A stretch of DNA of 64,000 bases from Chloroflexota bacterium. GTDB lineage: Bacteria; Chloroflexota; Anaerolineae; Aggregatilineales; Phototrophicaceae. The position numbers were made by a program, and so were the translations under genes. Below, piece by piece: positions 40,229-49,659 of the stretch (within the stretch, counting starts at the first letter, position 1; each line of letters begins with the position of its first letter). The notes beneath the pieces are model-generated. The model saw only the letters and a list, made by a program, of their open reading frames with translations, did no database searches and was not told the origin of the DNA. The DNA is taken from NCBI GenBank assembly GCA_011523735.1, contig WTGB01000166.1:1-64000 (forward strand). Reading direction: 5' to 3'.

Positions 40229-41110
40229 ATGGCCGCCATGACCTACGAAACTCGACATAAACTGATCATCAGCCTGCGTTATACGCTGTTAATCCTGATT
40301 TCGGCCATCTTCATTTTTCCGATTGTTTTTATGGTCGTCTCGTCCTTGAAGCCTGATCTTCAGTTGCTGCGCGACTCCGGCTCGCTGATGGCTTTTGTGC
40401 CCTATGGCGATATTTCGCTCAACAATTACGCATTCGCAGTCGAGCGCGTGCCGGTCATACAGTTCGCCTTCAATTCGATTTTCACCACTGTCGTGGCGGT
40501 ACTGGCCAGCATCCTGCTCAATTCGATGGCGGCTTTCTCCTTCGCCTTCCTGAGGTGGCGCGGGAAAAAGCTAATGCTGACGCTGATTATTGCCACCTTC
40601 ATCGTGCCCTTCGAGGTGATCGCCATACCGTTGCTGCTGGTCGTCAACAACCTGCCCTGGATCGGTCCCGACGGTTTCAAGATCGGCTGGCTCAACTCCT
40701 ACCACGTGCAGATTATTCCCTTCATCGCTGATTCGCTGGGCATCTTCCTCTTTTATCAGTATTTCCGCGATCTTCCCGACGAACTGGTTGAAGCGGCGCG
40801 GATTGATGGCGCCAGCATCTGGCAGCTTTTTACGCGAATCATCATGCCAATTTCCGGTCCCATCCTGGCGACTGTCGCCATCTTGAAATTCCTCCTTATG
40901 TGGAATGCCTACATTTGGCCGCTGATGGTCGTCCGCACGGAGGAGTTGCGCCCGATCATGGTCGGTCTGCAATATTTCTTCCAGCGGTATACATATTGGG
41001 GCGAGATAATGGCTTATCTGACCCTGGTGACGATCCCGGTCTTGATCTTCTATCTGGCGCTGCAGCGCGCCTTCATCGAGAGCATTGCCACTTCGGGCAT
41101 CAAGGGCTAG
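40229..41110 (+). CDS. Sugar ABC transporter permease (MalG-like)
   Basis: EAA loop ELVEAARIDGASIWQLFTRIIMPISGP; 6 TM. Confidence 0.92.
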   Translation: MAAMTYETRHKLIISLRYTLLILISAIFIFPIVFMVVSSLKPDLQLLRDSGSLMAFVPYGDISLNNYAFAVERVPVIQFAFNSIFTTVVAVLASILLNSMAAFSFAFLRWRGKKLMLTLIIATFIVPFEVIAIPLLLVVNNLPWIGPDGFKIGWLNSYHVQIIPFIADSLGIFLFYQYFRDLPDELVEAARIDGASIWQLFTRIIMPISGPILATVAILKFLLMWNAYIWPLMVVRTEELRPIMVGLQYFFQRYTYWGEIMAYLTLVTIPVLIFYLALQRAFIESIATSGIKG

Positions 41111-41121
41111 ACACGGCACAC

Positions 41122-41670
41122 TCAGCCGAACAGCCCAGCGCGTAACTTCTCCATCTTGCCCGTCAAGTCCTCCAGGTGCCCGTACTCGTGAACACAGAGG
41201 CCCCGGGCCGCGTAATAGACGGATTCCCCCCGCTTCTTGCCTTCCGGCTGGGTGGTCCGTTCCCACTGCTGGGGCGTCAGTCCGTGCAGCACATTGAGCA
41301 GCGCCCGCCGATTGAACGTGAAATACGCGAACAAATCCGGCAGCGCGAATGACTCGTAGCGGAGCAGTTTACCCCATTGGCGCTCGGCGTGAATACGCGG
41401 CATGAGAGGCTCTTTGGCCGTAAGCGCATAATAGATCGGGATAGTACCCCGCTCGGCGCAATAAATGATATGAGTCAGATCGCGCTTGAAGCTGCGCTCG
41501 CCTTCGCCTAAGGGGCGCGTCAAAGCCTCATCAGAGAGGTTTTCGCTAAGGTCTCGCAACCTTGTTGGCGTGGCAGCCAGAACGCCAAGCAGAATCTCGA
41601 TAAGTTCAGCGGACGCGGTGGTGGCCAGGCGCTTGTGCAGCGCCGCTTTGGACATCGGACTTACGGTCAT
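41122..41670 (-). CDS. DinB-family-like protein
   Basis: Helical; LSDEALTRPLGEGERSFKRDLTHIIYCAERG and C-terminal HEYGHLEDLTGKM metal-binding-like positions. Confidence 0.7.
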   Translation of the reverse strand: MTVSPMSKAALHKRLATTASAELIEILLGVLAATPTRLRDLSENLSDEALTRPLGEGERSFKRDLTHIIYCAERGTIPIYYALTAKEPLMPRIHAERQWGKLLRYESFALPDLFAYFTFNRRALLNVLHGLTPQQWERTTQPEGKKRGESVYYAARGLCVHEYGHLEDLTGKMEKLRAGLFG

Positions 41671-42224
41671 CCGTTCATCCTCGGCAAATCGACCAAACGA
41701 ACCATTTTTGTTTTGCCATTCTCGCCCGACATCGGCGTATAGAGTTCATTCTTATCTTGCAGGCGGTCGAGGAAGAGCACACCGTCCAAATGGTCAATCT
41801 CGTGATGAATGACGCGGGCGTCCATGCCGTCGACCCGCCGGATGATCCCCTCGCCATCTTCGCCCAGCGCGCGGAAGCGGATCCAGCTCGGCCGCGGTGT
41901 ATCCCAGGTGTAAACATCGGGAATGCTCAAGCAGCCGTCAAAGCCGGTTTCCGGCGCGCCCGCCTCGATGATCTCGGGATTGATCAGCGTCAGCATCGGC
42001 TCTTCGTCCGCATCATCGTTCTGGCCGAATTTCACCACGGTGACGCGCTTGAGGGCACCTATTTGCGGGGCGGCGATGGCGGCGCCGGGCTGCGATTCGA
42101 GCGTATCCTTCAGGTCTTGAATCAGGCGCTTGAGCCGCTTGTTCTTTAGATTCGCCACAGGTTTGCTGACTTGCCGCAGTCGCGTTTCATCCCCCGGATA
42201 ATACATCAATCGCTTCACTGCCAT
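41667..42224 (-). CDS. def: Peptide deformylase
   Basis: AAPQIG, GCLSIPDV, VIHHEIDHLDGVLFLDRL motifs. Confidence 0.95.
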   Translation of the reverse strand: MAVKRLMYYPGDETRLRQVSKPVANLKNKRLKRLIQDLKDTLESQPGAAIAAPQIGALKRVTVVKFGQNDDADEEPMLTLINPEIIEAGAPETGFDGCLSIPDVYTWDTPRPSWIRFRALGEDGEGIIRRVDGMDARVIHHEIDHLDGVLFLDRLQDKNELYTPMSGENGKTKMVRLVDLPRMNG

Positions 42225-42311
42225 GGTCTCATTTGCCTGCGCGCTGCCGCCGAATCCCGCATAGACTTTAACATAGACGCTTGCTGATTTGCAGTTTTGC
42301 TCTGCCCTTAG

Positions 42312-42923
42312 CTAACGCGTGGTCGAGCCATCGTCAAATATGCCGGTTGGGTGACAGCCGCGCCCAGCTGCCGCCGCTTCGGCTTCAAGTCGTTTGAATT
42401 CCTCGTAGTGCATGTCATTCGGCGGATACAGCACCACTTCAGCGAACCCCTGCTCGACCAGGACGCGGTTGACCAGGACTTCATCGACATAGACATAGTG
42501 CAGCAGGCGATCAAAGGGGTCGACAAGTTCTTTGTCCGGCACGAGCCGCACTGTCTTACCTGAGACCAGGTCGGCGTTTGCCTGCGTCGATTCGGCGAAA
42601 CAGGGGTCATCGCGCTCCGGCGTGTTCATCTGCAGGTAGCGGATGCGCGTGTTTTTCCCGTTGAGCAGCACGTCAATAGTATCGCCGTCAATGACCCGGG
42701 TGACGAGAGCCATTTCACTTTTGCCTTCCGCGCTTCCGCTCGTGACAGGCTGCGACTCGGGGGCAGTTATGCCCGCGATGGCTGTCCCCACTTGCACGGC
42801 GACTTCGGTGCTGATTTGTGGCGCCATCTCATCGCTTATTTCAGCGGCCAAAGCGCTGCAAGCCGCGACGCAAATTGCTGCTAGAAGGAAAATCGAAATT
42901 CGAAACCACATCTTGTCACCCAC
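42312..42923 (-). CDS. Thermonuclease (SNase-like) with signal peptide
   Basis: VTRVIDGDTIDVLLNGKNTRIRYLQMNTPE, N-terminal lipoprotein/signal region. Confidence 0.92.
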   Translation of the reverse strand: MGDKMWFRISIFLLAAICVAACSALAAEISDEMAPQISTEVAVQVGTAIAGITAPESQPVTSGSAEGKSEMALVTRVIDGDTIDVLLNGKNTRIRYLQMNTPERDDPCFAESTQANADLVSGKTVRLVPDKELVDPFDRLLHYVYVDEVLVNRVLVEQGFAEVVLYPPNDMHYEEFKRLEAEAAAAGRGCHPTGIFDDGSTTR

Positions 42924-43048
42924 TCCCGTTAATGAACCATTGCATTATGTCTCTAACTATATCATAGTTAGCACAAATGTGCGAATCCTGCAAGCGCTAA
43001 TTCCGCTGCTGCTATAATCTTCTCGGCATATAGTCAAGGAGTCTCCAC

Positions 43049-44785
43049 TTGAGTTATCGCGCCAAAAAGTTCCTGTCGTTTTACCGTCCATACCTCGGCA
43101 CATTGGCGCTTGACCTGCTTTGCGCCTTCATCATCTCGGCGATTACGTTGATCCTGCCGCTTTGCGTTCGCTATATCACGCAGAACCTGCTGGATGCCGG
43201 CGCGCCCAATCAGCTTAGAGACATTGCTCTGATGGCGGCGATTATGCTGGCATTGGTCCTGGCGCACACCCTTTGCAATCTCTTCGTCGATTACAAGGGC
43301 CACATGATGGGCGCGATGATGGAAAGCGACATGCGGTGCGAACTCTTCGCGCATCTGCAAAAGCTGTCCTTCAGCTTCTATGACGACCAAAAGACGGGCG
43401 CGTTGATGTCGCGCGTCACCAACGATCTATTTGCCATATCGGAGCTGGCGCATCACGGTCCGGAAGATCTGTTCCTGGGCATACTCAAGTTTGTCGGCGT
43501 CTTCCTGATTACGCTCATCATCAACCCGGCGCTAAGCCTGATCATCATCGTCTTCCTGCCGCTTATGTTCATTTACGCTTTGCATTTCAACCGCAAGATG
43601 AATCGCGCCATGCGTTTGAGCAAGGAACGTGTGGCGCAGGTCAATGCGCAGATTGAAGACTCGCTGGCGGGCATACGGGTCGTCCAGTCTTTTGCCAACG
43701 AGGCGCTGGAGCAGGCGAAGTTCGATGAGGCGAATGTCCGCTTCGTCGAGAGCCGTCGACTCGAATACAAAAGCGAGGGATTGTTTTACGGCGGCATGGA
43801 TGCTTTCACGCAGCTGATGACGGTCGTGGTCGTCGTATTCGGCGCCGTCGCCATCGTCCATGCCTCGCTGGACTTGCCGGACCTGATCACCTTTCTGCTC
43901 TATGTCGGCATTCTGATCGAGCCGATCAGGCGGCTGGTGAATTTCGCTCGCTGGTATCAGGAAGGCATCACCGGCTTCCAGCGCTTCATGGACATGCTCG
44001 AGTTGCCGCCCGCGATCCAGGAGCCGCGCGATGCCTTGACCCCGAAACGGTTGCGCGGTGAACTCGAGCTACGGGACGTTACTTTTGGTTACCGCGACGA
44101 ATATGGCACGGTCTTTCGCGATCTCTCGCTGCACATCGCGGTCGGCGAATACGTGGCGCTGGTCGGCGCGTCGGGCGTCGGCAAGACGACCTTGGGCACA
44201 TTGATCCCGCGCTTCTATGATGTCACGAGCGGGCAGATCACCCTCGATGGCGTGGACATTCGCGAGTACAGCCTGGCCTCGTTGCGCCGGAACATCGGCA
44301 CAGTCGATCAAGATGTCTATCTCTTCGGCGCGACGGTCGCCGAGAACATCCGCTACGGCAAGCCGGATGCGAGCCGAGACGAGATCATCGCGGCGGCGAC
44401 GCAAGCGAACGCACACAAATTCATCATGGCGCTGCCCCTGGGCTATGACACCGAAATCGGGCAACGCGGCATCAAGCTCTCGGCCGGCCAGCGGCAACGC
44501 CTCAGCATCGCCCGCCTGTTTTTGAAAGATCCGCCGCTGATCATCCTCGATGAAGCCACCAGCGCGCTCGACAATGAGAGTGAGCGCGTCGTGCAGCAGT
44601 CCCTCGAACGTCTGATCGAGAATCGCACCACGCTCGTCATCGCCCACCGCCTGTCGACGATCCGCAAGGCCGACCGCATTCTGGTCTTGACTGAGGATGG
44701 CATCTGTGAGCAAGGGTCACATGAAGAGTTGCTGGAAACGGACGGGATTTACGCGCGCTTGCACAATCTGCAGTTGGCGCGGTAA
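43049..44785 (+). CDS. ABC transporter, fused ATPase and permease (exporter type)
   Basis: 6-TM domain plus Walker A GASGVGKTT, LSAGQRQRLSIAR, LIILDEATSALD; TTG start. Confidence 0.95.
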   Translation: MSYRAKKFLSFYRPYLGTLALDLLCAFIISAITLILPLCVRYITQNLLDAGAPNQLRDIALMAAIMLALVLAHTLCNLFVDYKGHMMGAMMESDMRCELFAHLQKLSFSFYDDQKTGALMSRVTNDLFAISELAHHGPEDLFLGILKFVGVFLITLIINPALSLIIIVFLPLMFIYALHFNRKMNRAMRLSKERVAQVNAQIEDSLAGIRVVQSFANEALEQAKFDEANVRFVESRRLEYKSEGLFYGGMDAFTQLMTVVVVVFGAVAIVHASLDLPDLITFLLYVGILIEPIRRLVNFARWYQEGITGFQRFMDMLELPPAIQEPRDALTPKRLRGELELRDVTFGYRDEYGTVFRDLSLHIAVGEYVALVGASGVGKTTLGTLIPRFYDVTSGQITLDGVDIREYSLASLRRNIGTVDQDVYLFGATVAENIRYGKPDASRDEIIAAATQANAHKFIMALPLGYDTEIGQRGIKLSAGQRQRLSIARLFLKDPPLIILDEATSALDNESERVVQQSLERLIENRTTLVIAHRLSTIRKADRILVLTEDGICEQGSHEELLETDGIYARLHNLQLAR

Positions 44786-44890
44786 ACCCGATATGTTGCG
44801 TCATAGGTGCTTGCTGAAACGAGGACGCGTCCGCCGAATCGGGCGGCTTCGGTGTCAGCATTCCGCTGGATCACGAGTCAAATTGGAGAG

Positions 44891-44973
44891 TAGCGGGAGA
44901 GGGGCTCGAACCCTCACGCCCTTCCGGGCAGGCGCTTTTAAGGCGCCCGTGTCTGCCATTCCACCATCCCGCC
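44891..44973 (-). tRNA. tRNA-Leu (anticodon TAA)
   Basis: Minus strand GGCGGGATGGTGGAATGGCAGACACGGGCGCCTTAAAAGCGCCTGCCCGGAAGGGCGTGAGGGTTCGAGCCCCTCTCCCGCTA; long variable arm, TTCGAGC T-loop, CTTAAAA anticodon loop. Confidence 0.93.
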
Positions 44974-45024
44974 TCAGGGAGGAGTATAAGCCCGGCAACT
45001 CGAATGTCAATACGGCTGCGCCAC

Positions 45025-45381
45025 TCAAACCTGATGGATATCGTCATCGTTCTTGCGCTTGCCACTGACATTCGGACGATATTTGCCGCCGAAGAGCATG
45101 AAGAGACCGATGCCGATCAATATCAGGGGGAAGACTTGCCAGAACGCGCCAGCGATATCGCCGATCAGACCAGGGATGCCGAATATAACGCCGATGCCTA
45201 TCAGCCATAATGCGCCATTCGCCGTCTGCCAGCGCTCGCCCGCCGCCATGGTCTGCGCGAGAATTGATGCCGCAATGACAAACATAATGCCTGGCCACCA
45301 CCAGCCCGTGATGAACAAGAAGCCAAGACCAACGAAGAAAACACCAGTACCGATTTGTGAGGCTTTTTCCTGAATGTCCAT
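45025..45381 (-). CDS. Small multi-TM hypothetical membrane protein
   Basis: Four hydrophobic segments, GIGVIFGIPGLIGDIAGAFWQVFPLILIGIGLFMLFGG. Confidence 0.7.
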   Translation of the reverse strand: MDIQEKASQIGTGVFFVGLGFLFITGWWWPGIMFVIAASILAQTMAAGERWQTANGALWLIGIGVIFGIPGLIGDIAGAFWQVFPLILIGIGLFMLFGGKYRPNVSGKRKNDDDIHQV

Positions 45382-45512
45382 TTCAATTAAACCTGATCTA
45401 AAGATGCGCTAACTCTGATACGCAGAATGCGCTTACAGGTTGCATCACGGCAGCTTGAATCCCTATCGAAGCTCTGGGATGGTGGAGCGAATTGACTGCT
45501 CCAGCGGGTCCC

Positions 45513-46418
45513 TCAGCGCTCGACGAAGGTCACGCGATAGGACTTTAGCCCGCGGCGATTCTCGCTATAGCAGTCACCAGTGCTTAAGCTCGTGCCCAGC
45601 GCATCATTGGCGCCAGCCATATCAATGGCGTAGTCAACACCCTCCTCCATCTGGAAATCGGCGTAAGCATCGCCTCGTTCGGCCTTCAGCCCGCTGAGGA
45701 AGACTTCTTCCCGATCGCCCCAGCGCACCCTAATCCGCTGACCCGGTATGCCGCGCCCCAGGTAATCGACCACATAAACTTCAATGAGAGCGGGGCGCCC
45801 CAAATCACAGAAGGAACGCACCGAGAGCAGTTCAAAGTTCCGCCTTGGCGGCGGGGCTGGATGATGACGCGGGGTAGGCGTCGCCAGCAAGACATCTTGC
45901 AGCGGGACTTTGGTGGGAAGGGGCGTCGATTGAAGTTCTACCGGTCTTTGCACCGTCCCCAATTCGGCTGATGCTTGCGTGGGTTGTGGCGGCAGCAGTT
46001 GCTCGGCGCAGCCGTCTCTTCCTTGCGCGGAATAGAGCTTGACGGCGCTGCGTACGGCCTTGATGCCGCCATCGCTGCCCAGGTAACCGCGGCTGCCAAG
46101 CGCGCAGGCGGCTTCAGCCAGTAACGCAAGCGGATCGCCATCTGGCCTCAAGGCGATCAATTTATCCAGCGCCTTTGCTGTGTCGCTGCTATACGCGAAT
46201 TCAAGCGCGATGGCCATCATGTAATGATCCCGCTCCTCCGGGCGAAGCTGCCAGGGCTCGGCATTGCCGCGCTGCCACGGACCGTAAACTCTGGTGAAGC
46301 TGATGCTGAGCGCCAGCCCCAAAATCAGGCTCATCGCGAAGACCCAGTAAGACACATAGCTGGGCTCAGGCGTCGCTGTGGCTTTTACGGGCTGGGGCCG
46401 CAGGTCTTGTGGTCTCAT
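45513..46418 (-). CDS. Hypothetical single-TM protein with Pro-rich linker and C-terminal Ig-like domain
   Basis: TM near N-terminus, linker TPLPTKVPLQDVLLATPTPRHHPAPPPRR; start overlaps the upstream gene end by 4 bp. Confidence 0.7.
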   Translation of the reverse strand: MRPQDLRPQPVKATATPEPSYVSYWVFAMSLILGLALSISFTRVYGPWQRGNAEPWQLRPEERDHYMMAIALEFAYSSDTAKALDKLIALRPDGDPLALLAEAACALGSRGYLGSDGGIKAVRSAVKLYSAQGRDGCAEQLLPPQPTQASAELGTVQRPVELQSTPLPTKVPLQDVLLATPTPRHHPAPPPRRNFELLSVRSFCDLGRPALIEVYVVDYLGRGIPGQRIRVRWGDREEVFLSGLKAERGDAYADFQMEEGVDYAIDMAGANDALGTSLSTGDCYSENRRGLKSYRVTFVER

Positions 46419-46795
46419 GCCCGGTCCCGGTTCATGTCAAGGAAGGGTTGCATGCTCTCGGTTAGCTGCCCAAGCCCGGCCGCCAACTGAACCAGCAAGC
46501 CAATATCTTCGAGGCTGCGCGACGAGTTGAGGATGATCCTTTCCGTGGTTTCCCGAACATAACTCGGCACATCGTCGACGGCGAGGCGGCTCAGGCTTTC
46601 GATGGCGCTGCTCACGTCCCCGTCAGTGGCATAACTCGCCGCTGCCATGACGCTATATTCATCGCGATAACGCGGTGACAAGTCTCTCAGGCGGCTGTTG
46701 CGGGATTCGGCCGGGAACTGAACCCAGCCGAAATACAACCCGACAAGCGCGCCCAGCAGCAAGCCCAGAGTTAGCGAGCGGAGAAAGCGCGGCAT
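46415..46795 (-). CDS. Hypothetical single-TM protein, paralogous to the N-terminal half of the next gene
   Basis: TM followed by LRDLSPRYRDEYSVMAAASYATDGDVSSAIESL, comparable to LRPEERDHYMMAIALEFAYSSDTAKALDKL. Confidence 0.7.
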   Translation of the reverse strand: MPRFLRSLTLGLLLGALVGLYFGWVQFPAESRNSRLRDLSPRYRDEYSVMAAASYATDGDVSSAIESLSRLAVDDVPSYVRETTERIILNSSRSLEDIGLLVQLAAGLGQLTESMQPFLDMNRDRA

Positions 46796-46816
46796 GAGCC
46801 TAATTCTTTCTCCCTC

Positions 46817-46892
46817 GTTCCGTCATTTTCCATACCGGTTCCGTCATTTTCCGTACTGGTCCGTAATTTCCCGTACTTTTCCGTAACCTGCC
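46817..46892. repeat. Short tandem repeat array, core TTCCGT at about 10-bp spacing (20-21-bp higher unit)
   Basis: gTTCCGTCATTTTCCATACCg / gTTCCGTCATTTTCCGTACTg / gTCCGTAATTTCCCGTACt / TTTCCGTAACCTGCC. Confidence 0.85.
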
Positions 46893-46981
46893 ATCTATCA
46901 TATATGGATGCCGGATATTGCGATAGAAGCGCCGCCACCGGCAGATGCTTTCGCTCTCAATTCGGCTGGCTTGGCGCAAGG

Positions 46982-48499
46982 TCAGTAGGGGGCCAGCACC
47001 TCGCTTAAGTCGCCAATCACGCTGTCGTTCACGATGACGAAGCGGGTCGAATCAGCCGGCTCCAGCGTCCAGCTTACCTCGTGCCTTGTCCCGCCAGCGC
47101 TAACGTGATGCTCCTCCCAGATGATGAAGTAGTCTTGCCCCACATGACCGGTCTGTCTCTCGCTGATTCGGATGCGATCAAAGAGACTCGCCTTCAGGGC
47201 TGCCGTCGGGTGCTCGCGCGCATTGATGCGCAGCGAGTGGACCAGGCCGCGCGGATGCTTGCGCCGCGCCAATTCGTAGGCGGCGAAAGCCCGCGCCGTC
47301 GCAATATCGGAAAGGGCAGGCAGGTCAAGCGAGAGCTGCTTTATACCGTAGAGGTAAATGCTTTCGCCATCGGCTTCCACAATCTCTAAAGGATCACCGC
47401 GATACAGCGGTTTGCCATGCAGCCGCAACCGCGTCAAATATACACTCTGACGCCGACGATTTCTGATGCGCAGCACTGCCGATGATGCTTCCGTCCGCAT
47501 GACTTCCGCTGAGACCTCTCGCGTGATTTCGTCTCCGCCGGCCTCCGTTGTCAACTGAAAACGCTTGATGAGCCTGTCCACCCTCAGCAAGCCGATTGGC
47601 TCACCGCGCTCATCAAGCAATCTCAGCGTCACTTCAAGTTCGGAGCGAGGTTCGATACGCAGAGCGGTCTGCAATTGCCAGAGCAGTGTATCTTTCGCGC
47701 CGATCTCGCGGGGCCGTATCAGCAGCGTGAGCCGGTTTAGCCGCTGATCTCCGTAGCTGTATTCCATGCCGCTCATATTGTTGTCGAATTCCGCCGTGAC
47801 TTCTTCATGCACGAGCGTGTAATGCCGATTCAGGAATACCGCCTCGCCCTCGCGATCGATGTAAAATCGGCCTCGTTCGCTCGTTACGATGTCGCCGATC
47901 GCCGCGCGAATGGAAGTCGAATCTCCCCACCAGTCGCCGACATATGCGAAACGCGTTTTGCCGGGTTCCAGACGCTGTGGAGGGCGCAGCGCCGGGAATA
48001 TGTTGACGCTGTCGATCAAGTTGTAGCCAGCGACATCGATCAGGCAGTAGCCGCCGATGACAGCCGGGCGCATGATCGTCCGCGCCAGCAGCGCTTCAAT
48101 CACCTGATCGGCGGTCACATCGACTTGCGGCGGCAGGTTCGCTGAGACCGCTTCCAGCCAGACTTGAATATCTTGCAGGTGGATAAGCGCCAGCTTGCGG
48201 CTCCACTCGCCCTCGTCCGGCTCGATGTGGCTAACTATGCCAGTGAAATGCGTTTGCCTAAGCCCCGCGTGGATGCTTTGAATACGTATGCGCGTTCCGC
48301 AGGCAAGCGGATTGCGCTCGGGGGAAAAGGCGCCGGTTAGGTTGTTTACCGTGATGCGCGCCCAACTCTTCTCCGCCATGCTGTCGTAGGCGCCCCGCAT
48401 GCCAAGCCGCCACCGCATCTCAATAACCTGCCCGCTGATCTCGTTCTCGGCTGTACCGTCGTGATCGCCGTCAATGGCGATGCTGTAGCGAATCGTCAT
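46982..48499 (-). CDS. Phage tail/hub-like structural protein
   Basis: 505 aa beta-rich protein with tail-hub-like layout; start overlaps the upstream tail-terminator-like gene by 4 bp. Confidence 0.6.
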   Translation of the reverse strand: MTIRYSIAIDGDHDGTAENEISGQVIEMRWRLGMRGAYDSMAEKSWARITVNNLTGAFSPERNPLACGTRIRIQSIHAGLRQTHFTGIVSHIEPDEGEWSRKLALIHLQDIQVWLEAVSANLPPQVDVTADQVIEALLARTIMRPAVIGGYCLIDVAGYNLIDSVNIFPALRPPQRLEPGKTRFAYVGDWWGDSTSIRAAIGDIVTSERGRFYIDREGEAVFLNRHYTLVHEEVTAEFDNNMSGMEYSYGDQRLNRLTLLIRPREIGAKDTLLWQLQTALRIEPRSELEVTLRLLDERGEPIGLLRVDRLIKRFQLTTEAGGDEITREVSAEVMRTEASSAVLRIRNRRRQSVYLTRLRLHGKPLYRGDPLEIVEADGESIYLYGIKQLSLDLPALSDIATARAFAAYELARRKHPRGLVHSLRINAREHPTAALKASLFDRIRISERQTGHVGQDYFIIWEEHHVSAGGTRHEVSWTLEPADSTRFVIVNDSVIGDLSEVLAPY

Positions 48500-48969
48500 G
48501 GAACTTCCTCCTGCGCTTCCAGCAGCCAGCCATGTCGAAACGCGCAGCCATAAAACTCGCGATCGCCATAAGCGTAATTGCCCGGCTCGACGCTCACCCG
48601 CGCCGGCGCCAATAGCGCGTCGCCCAGCGTGACATCGGCGGCGATGGCGGCGGTGTAGTTGTCGATCAACTCAATCAGCCGCGGCAGGTGACTGCGGATG
48701 CCCAAGCCCGCCTCGGTAGGCGCGACCAATAGAAGATGCGTCAGCCTGTAATTGACGGTCTTGGCGGCGCCGCTGAATGTCGCGGTTTGCAGACTGTCTT
48801 CGCGTTGCTGGAAGAGCCGCTCCCGTTCCAGCTCGATCGGCAGCACTACCAGCGCCGGTAGTTGCGCGCGCTGCAGCGAATAGGGCAATTCATCGAGATC
48901 GTAATTGTTGCGGACTCCGGGCACACGCAACATTGCTAACTGTGACAGAGCCATGCGAAAACTCGCCAT
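48496..48969 (-). CDS. Phage tail-terminator/completion-like protein
   Basis: Size and position between connector and tail-hub-like genes; start at MASFRMALSQ (48969). Confidence 0.5.
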   Translation of the reverse strand: MASFRMALSQLAMLRVPGVRNNYDLDELPYSLQRAQLPALVVLPIELERERLFQQREDSLQTATFSGAAKTVNYRLTHLLLVAPTEAGLGIRSHLPRLIELIDNYTAAIAADVTLGDALLAPARVSVEPGNYAYGDREFYGCAFRHGWLLEAQEEVP

Positions 48970-49053
48970 CGGCTTCTCCTTTCTGATTTGTATAGATGTT
49001 GAATTTATGCTGGCGACCCAGCCGGACAAGCGCTTTGCTTGCCACCTGCGATA

Positions 49054-49122
49054 TGTAGGGGCGACCTATCAGGTCGCTCGCCGAAACGCAAAAATCTAGG
49101 GGTGTCCCTTAGGTCGCCCGTC
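49054..49122 (+). repeat. Direct pair of the intergenic stem-loop repeat
   Basis: TGTAGGGGCGACCTATCAGGTCGCTCGCC and TCTAGGGGTGTCCCTTAGGTCGCCCGTC, 12-nt spacer. Confidence 0.75.
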
Positions 49123-49156
49123 AAATCAAACTTACGATTGTGGATGAGTCAAACAT

Positions 49157-49642
49157 CTACAGCGACAGATTGTTCCGGCGCTGTTCCATTTCTTCGTCTT
49201 CCGCCAGCATCCGCTCCAGTTCGGCGGTCTCCAGATCATCCACATAAGCCTCGATGACCTGCTCAAGATAGACGGGCAAGTCCTGATGAATATTCTGGAA
49301 GTTGGCGATGAAATCGGGATGGGAATTGTAGAGTTGCCCCAAGCCGCGCAGGTGGTCGATAGTCGGCTCGTAAAAATGGTTCAGGTGATCACGCCAGCGC
49401 TCGAGAATCGCCACCACCTTTTGATCGCCCGCCGTTGCGCCGGCTGCCATCGCCTCCGCCAGCTCGGTGTAGATCTGATTGCCTTCGGCGATGATCGCAT
49501 CCTGCCGTTCTTTGTTGTAGCTGTTCCAGCGCTGAATAGAATCGTTGACCGCCGCCGGTCCCCATTGCAGGCGAGCCTCGCGTTCGTATTGTTTCTGCTG
49601 TTCATCGCTGTGCGGTTCTAAGCCGCGCTTCTTCTTCGCCAT
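49157..49642 (-). CDS. Stand-alone TipAS-type antibiotic-recognition domain protein (no MerR DNA-binding domain)
   Basis: QQKQYEREARLQWGPAAVNDSIQRWNSYNKERQDAIIAEGNQIYTELAEAMAAGATAGDQKVVAILERWRDHLNHFYEPTIDHLRGLGQLYNSHPDFIANFQNI follows the TipAS family pattern. Confidence 0.82.
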   Translation of the reverse strand: MAKKKRGLEPHSDEQQKQYEREARLQWGPAAVNDSIQRWNSYNKERQDAIIAEGNQIYTELAEAMAAGATAGDQKVVAILERWRDHLNHFYEPTIDHLRGLGQLYNSHPDFIANFQNIHQDLPVYLEQVIEAYVDDLETAELERMLAEDEEMEQRRNNLSL

Positions 49643-49659
49643 TTCCGCATCTCTACATT

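Noticed and set aside
46817-46892. CRISPR array
   Set aside because: Repeat cores are about 10 bp apart with no unique spacers of CRISPR length; no cas genes in the window.
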